DNA from: an uncultured Collinsella sp.
Lineage (GTDB): Bacteria; Actinomycetota; Coriobacteriia; Coriobacteriales; Coriobacteriaceae
Direction of reading: 5' to 3'
Length of the DNA: 28,479 bases
NCBI GenBank assembly: GCA_905213265.1
Contig: CAJMHR010000032.1
Location: 1-28,479 of the forward strand
Part shown: positions 8,251 through 14,785 of the stretch, piece by piece
How the letters are laid out: every line of letters begins with the position of its first letter
How positions within the stretch are numbered: the first letter of the stretch is position 1
Translations under genes and position numbers: made by a program
Notes under the pieces: model-generated
Told to the model about the DNA's origin: nothing
What the model saw: the letters and a program-made list of their open reading frames with translations, nothing else
Databases searched by the model: none

Positions 8251-9975
8251 CTACGAACGCAGTGTAATTTTATCGCGCAACGACTTGAGGTCTTCGGTGA
8301 CGGTGCGGTCTTCCTGGATCATCTTCTGGACCTTTTTGTAGCTCGTGCTGACGGTCGAGTGGTTGCGGTTGCCAAATTCGGCGCCCACCGCCGTGGTCGT
8401 CATCTCGCACATCTCGATGGCCAGGTAGATGGCGATATGGCGCGCTTTGGCGATATTGGCGTTGCGACGCGGGCCGATGAGCTCCTCGTGCGTCACGCCG
8501 TACTGCTCTTCAATGACGGACTGAACCGTTTGCACGTTGATCTTTTTGGCCGATGTGTCGAAGTACTGGCCGGCGATGGCGTCGATATCGTCAAAGGTGA
8601 GCTCTCCGCCCTCGCGCTCGCGGTCGCCCGCCTCGCCGGCGCAGCGCTCGCAAAAGCTCTCGAGTTCGCGGATGTTGGTGCCCGAGACCTCGGCCATGTG
8701 TTTAAAGTGCTCGTCGGTCAGGTGTCCGCCGTCGCCCCCATAGGCCGCCAGCAGCGAGTCGTCGCCTGCCTCGGGAGCGGCGACGATGGTGTTTTCGTAA
8801 TAGCGCTGCAAGATCTTGTATTTCATCTCGTAGCTGGGCTCTGCGACCAGGCAGAGCATGCCGGCGTTGAAGCGGCTGGTCAGACGCTCGTCCATGCTCA
8901 GGTCCTTGGGGGCGCGGTCTGCCGCGATGACGACCTTCTTGTTGTTGCGGATGAACTCGTCCATGAGCTGGAAAAAGTAGTCCACGCTCGCGCGCTTGCC
9001 GATGATGTTTTGGATGTCATCGATGATGAGCACGTCCACGCCGTGGTACGCCTGCATGATGGGGGCGTTGCTCTTCTTTTGGCGGTCGAACTCGGTCATC
9101 AGGTCGTCCAGATATGCCTGGGAGTTTGCATACTTGACCTTGATCTCGGGCGACTTCTCGGCGAGCTCGTTTTTGATGGCAAGCAGCAGGTGCGTCTTGC
9201 CCAGGCCCGATTTGCCGTAGATGAACAGTGATGTGCACGTGCCGCGCTCGTCCGCGAGGGCGGCAAACTTGAGTGCCGAGCGATAGGCATGGCTGTTCTC
9301 GGGGCCGTAGACAAAGTTCTCAAAGGTAAATTTTGAGTTCGCGGCGAGTGGGGCTCCATCCGTATTCTGCTCGGCCGGCACGGTCGGTGCTGGCACGGGT
9401 GAAGCGGGGGTCGCAGCTTGCGTGGATTTAGTCGGCGCTCCGCCCTTCATCTGGTTCATCATGCGACGAAAATCATCGGCCGAGAGCGTGTTCTTGATTG
9501 CAATGCCCGAATCCGCGCCCGCCGCTGCGTCGTGAGCGATGGGCATGTGCGTGACGGGTGCGTTCGTTGACGTCGCCGCCGCGGCCGGCAACGGTGCCAT
9601 GGTTTCACGAGAAACATCGCTGTGCTGGTGCTCGATTGTCGGCACGTCGCCTGCGGAGACCGGCACCGCCGGGGAAGCAGCGGGAGCCGTGGTCGGCGCC
9701 GTCGCGGCAGCGGATTCCGTCGCGGCGCCTTGCGGTGCCACGATGTCGAGCGCAATCGGTGCAAAGGCGATTTCTTCCAGATAGGCCTCAATAGTCGGCT
9801 GATGCTTTTTGAGCTGCGCGATGGCAAAGCGCGAGGGGGCCTCGATCGTGAGCGTATCTTCGGTCAGGCTTATGGCGCGCGATTGCCCCAGCATGTTGAT
9901 GAGGCGTGCATCTTGGCCGTCGCGCTGGCAAAAGGCGATGGCATCCCCCAGGATGATGCTTGCTTCCTCGTCCAC
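8251..9975 (-). CDS. dnaA: Chromosomal replication initiator DnaA
   Basis: This AAA+ initiator binds oriC and opens the duplex. It has 574 residues. Domain I spans about 1-80. A long Ala/Pro/Thr-rich linker (about 80-212) follows. The AAA+ domain has P-loop GKSGLGKT at 254-261 and Walker B VLIIDD around 315-320. The C-terminal DNA-binding helix-turn-helix is at about 480-574. The signature in that domain reads GNRNHSTV, where the common form is G-R-D-H, so Asn replaces the usual Asp in the recognition motif. The GTG at 9975 has GGGAG upstream. The gene lies 15 bp after the preceding ATPase gene, so the two are probably co-transcribed. The linker DNA contains a parS-like palindrome (9601-9616). 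Confidence 0.97.
   Translation of the reverse strand: MDEEASIILGDAIAFCQRDGQDARLINMLGQSRAISLTEDTLTIEAPSRFAIAQLKKHQPTIEAYLEEIAFAPIALDIVAPQGAATESAAATAPTTAPAASPAVPVSAGDVPTIEHQHSDVSRETMAPLPAAAATSTNAPVTHMPIAHDAAAGADSGIAIKNTLSADDFRRMMNQMKGGAPTKSTQAATPASPVPAPTVPAEQNTDGAPLAANSKFTFENFVYGPENSHAYRSALKFAALADERGTCTSLFIYGKSGLGKTHLLLAIKNELAEKSPEIKVKYANSQAYLDDLMTEFDRQKKSNAPIMQAYHGVDVLIIDDIQNIIGKRASVDYFFQLMDEFIRNNKKVVIAADRAPKDLSMDERLTSRFNAGMLCLVAEPSYEMKYKILQRYYENTIVAAPEAGDDSLLAAYGGDGGHLTDEHFKHMAEVSGTNIRELESFCERCAGEAGDREREGGELTFDDIDAIAGQYFDTSAKKINVQTVQSVIEEQYGVTHEELIGPRRNANIAKARHIAIYLAIEMCEMTTTAVGAEFGNRNHSTVSTSYKKVQKMIQEDRTVTEDLKSLRDKITLRS
9601..9616. promoter_or_regulatory. parS-like site inside dnaA
   Basis: GGTTTCACGAGAAACA matches 14 of 16 bases of the parS consensus TGTTTCACGTGAAACA found three times near parA. 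It lies in the variable linker-coding part of dnaA, where protein sequence is under weak constraint. Binding by ParB is inferred. Confidence 0.5.
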
Positions 9976-9990
9976 TGTCTCTCCCGTTCT

Positions 9991-11343
9991 TTAGCTCTGA
10001 GCTCGCACGCGAGCGGCGCCGAGTTCGGTCAGATGGTATTTCTGGCCATGCTTGATGACCAAGCCGGCCTGCGCCAAGTCATTGAGCGTGCGTGACCAAG
10101 TGGGGGCCGAGTTTCCAAACGCCCTCGCCAGATCGGTTGCACCGCACGCTTGATTTTGCGCCAGATAGCCCAGCGCGGCGTTGCCGCGATCGCTTACGAA
10201 CACGTCCGGTTGTGGCTGTGCATACTGATTTGCTGCATTAGGATACATCATTTGAGCTGCTGGTTGTTGAGAACTCTGCATCGGCGGCATTTGCTGTTGA
10301 AAACTTTGAGGCCACTGTTGGTAAGGCTGTGGAGGCATCTGCTGGGCCCAGGGGTTGTACTGCTGCTGCGGCATCTGCTGGTACGGCTGCTGATATCCCT
10401 GCTGGTACGGCTGCGGGGATGGTTGGCCGTACCCCAGTGGCGGCATCTGCTGATATGGATATCCCTGTTGGTACGGTTGATAGCCCATTTGCTGGCCACC
10501 CGGTGCCCCCGTCGCCTGCTGCATTGCTGCTGCATCCTGATCCGCCAGCGGCATGGCCTCTGGCATGTTTGGCGGCATCGACATCGATGCCGCTTGGGAT
10601 TCTTGTGTAGGAAGCATTCCGGGCTGCTGCATCTGTCCCACGGGGGGCTGCATCTGCTGCGTTGCCATTGGCTGCTGCGCAAAAGCTCCCGGCAGGGGAT
10701 ATGTGGGCTGCTCCGTCTCGGGCCGCACGGCAGCGCCGCGTCCGCCGGCACGCTCGATTTCCTGCACGCGTTTAGGGTTCAGGCTTACCGTAACCACGGT
10801 GCCGTTGCCCATGTTGTCCTCGATGGATACGGCACCGCCGGCGTTTTCCAAATACTCCTGCACCATGGGAAACCCTGCTCCGGTTCCACGGATATAGCGC
10901 TTCATCTTGCTGTTTGCGCTGGTAACGCCAAAGTCGAAAGCACGTTCCTTGTCGTCGATGCCGGGTCCTTGGTCAGCAAAGCGGATGGTGTCTCCGCCGT
11001 CCAGAATCGAGATGATGGGCTCGGCAAAGTGTGCGTGGATAAGGTTTTCGACAATCTCGCGGATGACCATGAGCGAGATATGGCCACCTTGTTCTTTCAT
11101 GCACTGGTAGACGGTGTTGGTCGTCTCTTCCAAATACGTGCGGACATCTTGCGGATCAATGACGATCACACGCGGTGTCGACAGCATGTCGTCATAGACG
11201 GCGATGCGTGCGGCGTACATGGCTTTTGGCGCCTGCGTGGTCGTCTGCTCGCCTTCCTCACGCTCTTCGCGCACGCCGGTGATGTGCTCGTTGTCGGGTG
11301 CCGGGTCTCCGGAATCGACCATGGTGTAAAAGTCGTCAGACAT
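9991..11343 (-). CDS. GHKL ATPase with Gln/Pro-rich linker and winged-helix-like C-terminus
   Basis: I do not recognise a named family. The 450-residue protein has three parts. Residues about 85-190 form a histidine-kinase-type ATP-binding (Bergerat) fold with N box REIVENLIHAH (E96, N100), G1 box DQGPGI (124-129) and G2 box GTGAGF (153-158). No dimerisation/phospho-acceptor His box, sensor domain or membrane segment is visible. Residues about 205-380 are extremely rich in Gln, Pro, Met and Tyr with repeated PYQQ units. Residues about 383-450 resemble a MarR-type winged helix (ATDLARAFGNSAPTWSRTLNDL, then AGLVIKHGQKYHLTELG). It starts directly at the origin spacer and ends 15 bp before dnaA. 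An anti-sigma-like kinase is an alternative reading. A role in origin or dnaA control is inferred only from position and the DNA-binding-like end. Confidence 0.88.
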   Translation of the reverse strand: MSDDFYTMVDSGDPAPDNEHITGVREEREEGEQTTTQAPKAMYAARIAVYDDMLSTPRVIVIDPQDVRTYLEETTNTVYQCMKEQGGHISLMVIREIVENLIHAHFAEPIISILDGGDTIRFADQGPGIDDKERAFDFGVTSANSKMKRYIRGTGAGFPMVQEYLENAGGAVSIEDNMGNGTVVTVSLNPKRVQEIERAGGRGAAVRPETEQPTYPLPGAFAQQPMATQQMQPPVGQMQQPGMLPTQESQAASMSMPPNMPEAMPLADQDAAAMQQATGAPGGQQMGYQPYQQGYPYQQMPPLGYGQPSPQPYQQGYQQPYQQMPQQQYNPWAQQMPPQPYQQWPQSFQQQMPPMQSSQQPAAQMMYPNAANQYAQPQPDVFVSDRGNAALGYLAQNQACGATDLARAFGNSAPTWSRTLNDLAQAGLVIKHGQKYHLTELGAARVRAQS

Positions 11344-11622
11344 GCCGCTCGCAATCTTTCATAAGGTTTCGAACAAATAGTAGCTCACTGTGCAATGTTT
11401 CTCATCTTTCGACAACTTTTCAAAACCTGTTGAAAACTTTGGAAAACGGGCGAAAAGTTCTCAACATTGCCAACATGACCTGTTGAAAACTCGATGAAAT
11501 ATCGTGAAAAGTTGCCATACACCGCTAAATCGAGCTCGGCTTATGGGGGAACCGTGTGAACTGCGCAACCTTTTACCTTTGATTTCTTGACATTTGAACA
11601 TTGATTTCCCTACAATCTTCAA
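11344..11622. other. oriC: Candidate oriC core between the dnaA operon and rpmH
   Basis: Coding direction flips here: nearly all genes to the left are on the minus strand and the next run to the right is on the plus strand. Between 11417 and 11510 the spacer has a cluster of related 9-mers. TGTTGAAAA is exact at 11428 and 11481. One-mismatch forms are TTTTCAAAA (11417) and TTCTCAACA (11458). TTTGGAAAA (11438) matches the TGTGGAAAA form with one change. The two exact boxes share the 13-base word CCTGTTGAAAACT and start 53 bp apart. The rpmH-dnaA spacer is a classic bacterial origin position. Confidence 0.75.
11587..11616 (+). promoter_or_regulatory. Promoter of rpmH operon
   Basis: A perfect -35 TTGACA (11587-11592) and a -10 TACAAT (11611-11616) are separated by 18 bp. 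Transcription would start near 11623, giving a leader of about 65 bases before rpmH. Confidence 0.8.
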
Positions 11623-11642
11623 GCTCACGTGTCTATATCTGC

Positions 11643-11660
11643 GTCCGCGCCCCCGCGGAC
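11643..11660 (+). promoter_or_regulatory. Hairpin in the rpmH leader
   Basis: A perfect 7-bp GC-rich stem (GTCCGCG / CGCGGAC) with a CCCC loop lies in the leader, 16 bases before the AGGAGG ribosome site. No T-run follows, so it is not a terminator. It may protect the 5' end or influence L34 translation; the role is unknown. Confidence 0.55.
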
Positions 11661-11688
11661 ACTCGAAATGCAGCAGGAGGAACTTAAG

Positions 11689-11823
11689 ATGAAGCGTACG
11701 TATCAGCCTAATAAGCGTAAGCGTGCCAAGACCCATGGCTTCCGTGCCCGTATGGCCACTAAGGGTGGTCGTGCCGTGCTCGCCCGTCGTCGCGCCAAGG
11801 GCCGCAAGCGTCTCACTGTCTAG
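11689..11823 (+). CDS. rpmH: 50S ribosomal protein bL34
   Basis: This 44-residue, strongly basic protein is a structural component of the large ribosomal subunit. It begins MKRTYQPNKRKRAKTHGF and ends GRKRLTV, as is typical of bL34. The ATG at 11689 has a strong AGCAGGAGG ribosome site. An upstream in-frame GTG is possible but lies before that site and is not used. It is first in the rpmH-rnpA-yidD-yidC-jag operon. Confidence 0.98.
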   Translation: MKRTYQPNKRKRAKTHGFRARMATKGGRAVLARRRAKGRKRLTV

Positions 11824-11843
11824 CAGCGATACACACATCTCGC

Positions 11844-12182
11844 ATGAAGACTATTAAGTCTCGGCAAGATTTCGAGCATGTGTTCAGTCAGGGGCGTCGT
11901 TTCAATCACCCTCTGATTCGAATGACCATATGTGAATCGGTTGGCGAAGGCGACTCCGGAAGGGTCGCCTTCGTTGGTGCTAAGCGACTCGGTTGTGCCG
12001 TCGTGCGCAACCGATCTAAGCGTGTGATGCGCGAGGCCGCCCGCAGCTGCGGATTTCCCGTTGCGGGTTATGACATCATCTTGTTCGCAACTCCCAAGAC
12101 GAGGGTTTCCTCGCCGCAGGAGATGGACAAGGCGTTGCGTTCGCTTATGAAACGCGCCGGCGTTGCCGGGGAGGAGCGATGA
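11844..12182 (+). CDS. rnpA: Ribonuclease P protein component
   Basis: This is the protein cofactor of RNase P, which helps the RNA subunit process the 5' ends of tRNA precursors. The 112-residue protein has the RNR signature RNRSKRVMREA starting near residue 55. The N-terminal SRQDFEHVFSQGRRF is typical. The gap from rpmH is 20 bases. No clear ribosome site precedes the ATG, so expression may depend on rpmH translation. The end overlaps yidD by 4 bp (ATGA). Confidence 0.96.
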   Translation: MKTIKSRQDFEHVFSQGRRFNHPLIRMTICESVGEGDSGRVAFVGAKRLGCAVVRNRSKRVMREAARSCGFPVAGYDIILFATPKTRVSSPQEMDKALRSLMKRAGVAGEER

Positions 12183-12403
12183 GCAATCACGTTTTGCGAC
12201 GTGTTGCCATCGCTCCTATTCGCATATATCAACAGGTTATTTCGCCCTTATTGCCTGACGCGTGCATTTATTACCCAACGTGCTCGCAATACGCCATCCA
12301 GGCGATTGAGAAGTACGGTTTTTTGAGAGGCTGCTGGCTTGCCGTGAGGCGCATCGCTCGCTGCAATCCCCTGCACGTCGGCGGTTATGACCCTGTGCCT
12401 TAG
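12179..12403 (+). CDS. yidD: Membrane protein insertion efficiency factor YidD
   Basis: This short 74-residue protein has the YidD hallmark of conserved cysteines in YYPTCSQYA and RCNPLHVGGYDPVP at the end. YidD proteins are peripheral membrane proteins thought to help YidC-dependent insertion. The start overlaps the rnpA stop in an ATGA junction. yidC follows 29 bases after the stop. Confidence 0.96.
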   Translation: MSNHVLRRVAIAPIRIYQQVISPLLPDACIYYPTCSQYAIQAIEKYGFLRGCWLAVRRIARCNPLHVGGYDPVP

Positions 12404-12432
12404 CGGGCACTCGCTATCGGAGGAAAACTTAC

Positions 12433-13203
12433 ATGTGGGATTGGATCGTTAACATCCTTTTCGAGCTGCTCAAGCTCATCCAGACCTTTGCGGTCGACTG
12501 GGGCCTGTCCATCATCATCCTGGTGGTCATCATCCGTCTGCTGCTGACGCCGCTCATGCTCAAGTCGACCAAGTCGACGGCTCGCATGCAGGTGCTGCAG
12601 CCCAAGATGCTCGAAATCCAGGAGCGCTACGCCGACGATCCTCAGCGTCAGGCCGAGGAGATGCAGAAGTTCTACAGCGAGAACAAGTTCAATCCGCTGG
12701 CCGGCTGCCTGCCGCTTCTGATTCAGATGCCCGTCCTTATCGCCCTGTTCACGCTTCTGCGCAACCTGCCGCAGTACTTTAACGAGGGCACGTTCTCGTT
12801 CTTCAACATCCTGCCCGACCTGACCACCACGCCGAGCGCTTCCTTTGCCGATGGCTTTATGGTTGCACTGCCCGCGCTGGTTTGCCTGATCCTGTTCGCC
12901 GTCCTGACCCTGATTCCGCAGCTCTATATGTCGCGCAACCAGACCGGCCAGCAGGCTCAGAGCATGCGTATGATGGCCGTTGTCATGACGGTCATGATGC
13001 TTTGGATGGGCTGGAGCCTTCCCGTTGGTGTTCTGCTGTACTACGACGTCTCGTCTGCTTGGCAGGTTGTCCAGCAGATTTTTGTGACGCAGAAGGTCAT
13101 CGACAAGGCGAAGGCCGATGAGGAGGAGCGTCTTAAGAACGCTCCGCTGCAGGTTGAGGTCACTCGTCGAGAGAAGAAGCCGCGCCCGCACAAGAAGAAG
13201 TAG
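12433..13203 (+). CDS. yidC: Membrane protein insertase YidC/Oxa1 family
   Basis: This insertase places membrane proteins into the cytoplasmic membrane, alone or with SecYEG. The 256-residue protein has the compact Gram-positive form without a large periplasmic domain and without a lipobox Cys. Helices are apparent at about 20-42, 95-110, 140-165 and 180-205. A conserved Arg lies in the first core helix (VVIIRLLLTPL, R35). The amphipathic region around 55-85 matches the cytoplasmic hairpin. The C-terminus is strongly basic (KKPRPHKKK), as is usual for ribosome-contacting tails. GGAGG precedes the ATG. Confidence 0.95.
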   Translation: MWDWIVNILFELLKLIQTFAVDWGLSIIILVVIIRLLLTPLMLKSTKSTARMQVLQPKMLEIQERYADDPQRQAEEMQKFYSENKFNPLAGCLPLLIQMPVLIALFTLLRNLPQYFNEGTFSFFNILPDLTTTPSASFADGFMVALPALVCLILFAVLTLIPQLYMSRNQTGQQAQSMRMMAVVMTVMMLWMGWSLPVGVLLYYDVSSAWQVVQQIFVTQKVIDKAKADEEERLKNAPLQVEVTRREKKPRPHKKK

Positions 13204-13220
13204 TGGGATATCAATCTTAT

Positions 13221-13232
13221 TTAGGTACCTAA
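13221..13232. promoter_or_regulatory. Palindrome TTAGGTACCTAA, copy 1
   Basis: This perfect 12-bp palindrome lies between the yidC stop and the jag ribosome site. The same 13-base string TTAGGTACCTAAC occurs at 16725. No other copy was seen. It could be a binding site or chance; function unknown. Confidence 0.45.
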
Positions 13233-13247
13233 CTTTTGGAGTACGTT

Positions 13248-13817
13248 ATGTCTGAAGAGATCATCGAGGATATGCTTGAGGAGGTTGCCCCGCAGGTCGC
13301 GGGCGATTATCCCGAGATTGCACAGCGCTACAAGGCTGGTGAAGAGCTGACCGATGAGGAGCTCGACACCATTGCCGATGTTGCGATTTCCATCCTGCGT
13401 TCCATCCTTTCGCACTTCGATGCCGCCAACTCTCCTATCGATGAGTATGAGGGCGACGAGGGTGAGCTGATTTTGGATGTTACTGCTCCCGACCTTGCTG
13501 TTCTCATTGGCCGTCATGGTCGCACCCTTGATGCTCTTCAGGTTATGTTCTCTTTGCTGGTGAGCCGCAAACTTGGCTTTAGGTATCCGGTTGTAGTGGA
13601 CGTAGAGGGATACAAGAGTCGCCGTCAGGACAAGGTTGCTTCCATGGCTCAGTCTGCTGCCGAGCGTGCCATCCGCACTCATAAGAGTGTTTCGCTTCCG
13701 CCCATGAATGCCTACGAGCGTCGACTGGTTCACATTGCACTTCGTGGCAATGATGCCGTCGATACTCATTCTGAGGGTTCTGACCCTGATCGCCATGTGG
13801 TGATTGTTGCTCGATAA
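13248..13817 (+). CDS. jag: KH/R3H RNA-binding protein Jag (KhpB)
   Basis: The 189-residue protein has a KH domain (about 72-122) with GRHG at 88-91, and a C-terminal R3H domain (about 128-189) with R158 and H162 in the RxxxH pattern. The acidic N-terminus (1-70) is not the classic Jag-N domain. KhpB proteins bind RNA and, in Gram-positive bacteria, work with KhpA in cell-wall and division control. An in-frame TTG at 13236 is rejected because it overlaps the TTGGAG ribosome site; the ATG at 13248 has a 6-base spacing. It is the last gene before the terminator. Confidence 0.93.
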   Translation: MSEEIIEDMLEEVAPQVAGDYPEIAQRYKAGEELTDEELDTIADVAISILRSILSHFDAANSPIDEYEGDEGELILDVTAPDLAVLIGRHGRTLDALQVMFSLLVSRKLGFRYPVVVDVEGYKSRRQDKVASMAQSAAERAIRTHKSVSLPPMNAYERRLVHIALRGNDAVDTHSEGSDPDRHVVIVAR

Positions 13818-13835
13818 TCTTCTCGAGCTTATGCT

Positions 13836-13867
13836 AAGGGGACGTGGTTTCCACGTCCCCTTTTTTT
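13836..13867 (+). terminator. Terminator of the rpmH-jag operon
   Basis: A 12-bp stem (13836-13847 with 13851-13862) has a TTT loop, and a T-run continues to 13867. This ends the ribosomal/membrane operon before rsmG. Confidence 0.93.
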
Positions 13868-13913
13868 GTCAAAAGTTCTCGATACACTGATTTTTGTCAG
13901 AAAGGAGCTTTCG

Positions 13914-14651
13914 TTGTTAGTACTTACTGATCAGCAGGCTGACGAGATGTTGACTCGTCTAACTTCCTATTGCAAAGAGTATTCCTTGAGCGTAACTGAT
14001 GTTGAGCTGAGGAAATGTATTCAGCATTTGGATTTGGTTCTAGAAACAAATAAGACAACCAATCTCACCCGTATTCTTAACGTAGAAGATGCTGCAGTAC
14101 TTCATATCCTCGACTCACTTGTTTTGCTCCCCTATATCAACAAGGCTCCTGAGGGAGCTTTGCTCGATATGGGAACAGGTGCGGGCTTCCCTGGTATTCC
14201 ATTAACCATAACCACGCATCGTAAAGCTACTTATATTGACTCTGTTGGCAAGAAGGTTGATGCGGTTAATTCCTTTGTCCATGCTCTTGGATTGAAACAT
14301 GCTCATGCGGTTCATGATCGTCTTGAAGAATATGCTCGGAGCCATAGGAAGCAGTTCTCTGTTGTAACCGCCCGCGCACTGGCCCCTCTACCGATTCTTG
14401 TTGAGTATGCGGCTCCGTATCTGAAGGATGGAGGGCTATTTGTTATAACCAAGGGCAATCCTTCGGATGAGGAGCTTGCTTCCGGCATGTCAGCAGCTAA
14501 GATTTGCGGCTTCACTTTGCTTCTGAATGACGCAATTGATTTGCCTGAAGGCTTGGGTCACAGGGAGTTCATTGTTCTTAAGAAGAGTCATCCAGCATCC
14601 GTTTCATTGCCTCGTGCAAATGGCGTGGCAAAGAAGAATCCGCTTGCCTAG
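13914..14651 (+). CDS. rsmG: 16S rRNA (guanine527-N7)-methyltransferase RsmG
   Basis: RsmG methylates G527 of 16S rRNA using S-adenosylmethionine. The SAM site LLDMGTGAGFPGIPL is clear, followed by a conserved acidic strand (YIDSVGKK) and the VTARALAPLPILVEY region. The preferred start is TTG at 13914, because AAAGGAG (13901-13907) lies 6 bases before it. A longer reading from a TTG at 13866 would begin inside the terminator T-run. The resulting length is 245 residues. Base composition is AT-richer than in yidC or dinG, and this continues into parA and parB. Confidence 0.93.
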   Translation: MLVLTDQQADEMLTRLTSYCKEYSLSVTDVELRKCIQHLDLVLETNKTTNLTRILNVEDAAVLHILDSLVLLPYINKAPEGALLDMGTGAGFPGIPLTITTHRKATYIDSVGKKVDAVNSFVHALGLKHAHAVHDRLEEYARSHRKQFSVVTARALAPLPILVEYAAPYLKDGGLFVITKGNPSDEELASGMSAAKICGFTLLLNDAIDLPEGLGHREFIVLKKSHPASVSLPRANGVAKKNPLA

Positions 14652-14652
14652 A

Positions 14653-14668
14653 TGTTTCACGTGAAACA
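14653..14668. promoter_or_regulatory. parS site 1
   Basis: TGTTTCACGTGAAACA is an exact match to the bacterial parS consensus. It extends to an 18-bp perfect palindrome (14652-14669) and begins 2 bases after the rsmG stop. It is the ParB loading site. Confidence 0.95.
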
Positions 14669-14691
14669 TAATGGATACTAACAACTTGCAG

Positions 14692-14707
14692 TGTTTCATG
14701 TGAAACA
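14692..14707. promoter_or_regulatory. parS site 2 (one mismatch)
   Basis: TGTTTCATGTGAAACA differs from the parS consensus by one base. It starts exactly 39 bp after site 1. Confidence 0.88.
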
Positions 14708-14730
14708 TGGCGGTTGATATCGATTCGGAA

Positions 14731-14746
14731 TGTTTCACGTGAAACA
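14731..14746. promoter_or_regulatory. parS site 3
   Basis: TGTTTCACGTGAAACA is an exact parS consensus, starting exactly 39 bp after site 2 and 40 bp before the parA start codon. ParB bound here could affect parAB transcription. A TTGACA (14755-14760) follows, but no -10 lies at a normal distance. Confidence 0.95.
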
Positions 14747-14785
14747 TCCTCCGTTTGACAGCTTTAATACACACCAGGAGGGACC

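Noticed and set aside
10290..10480. Possible CRISPR or tandem DNA repeat from repeated CTGCTG/CTGGTACGG words
   Set aside because: These are codon repeats of the Gln/Pro-rich linker, irregular in length and in frame, with no conserved repeat-spacer pattern.
10150..11364. 404-residue open frame antisense to the ATPase gene
   Set aside because: Its Leu/His/Arg-rich sequence is the complement of Gln/Pro codons; the minus-strand frame has the GHKL motifs.
11629..11688. N-terminal extension of rpmH from an upstream GTG
   Set aside because: It precedes the AGGAGG site and contains the leader hairpin; bL34 begins at MKRTYQ.
14755..14770. parA promoter built from TTGACA and TAATAC
   Set aside because: The two hexamers are 4 bases apart, which is not a valid promoter spacing.
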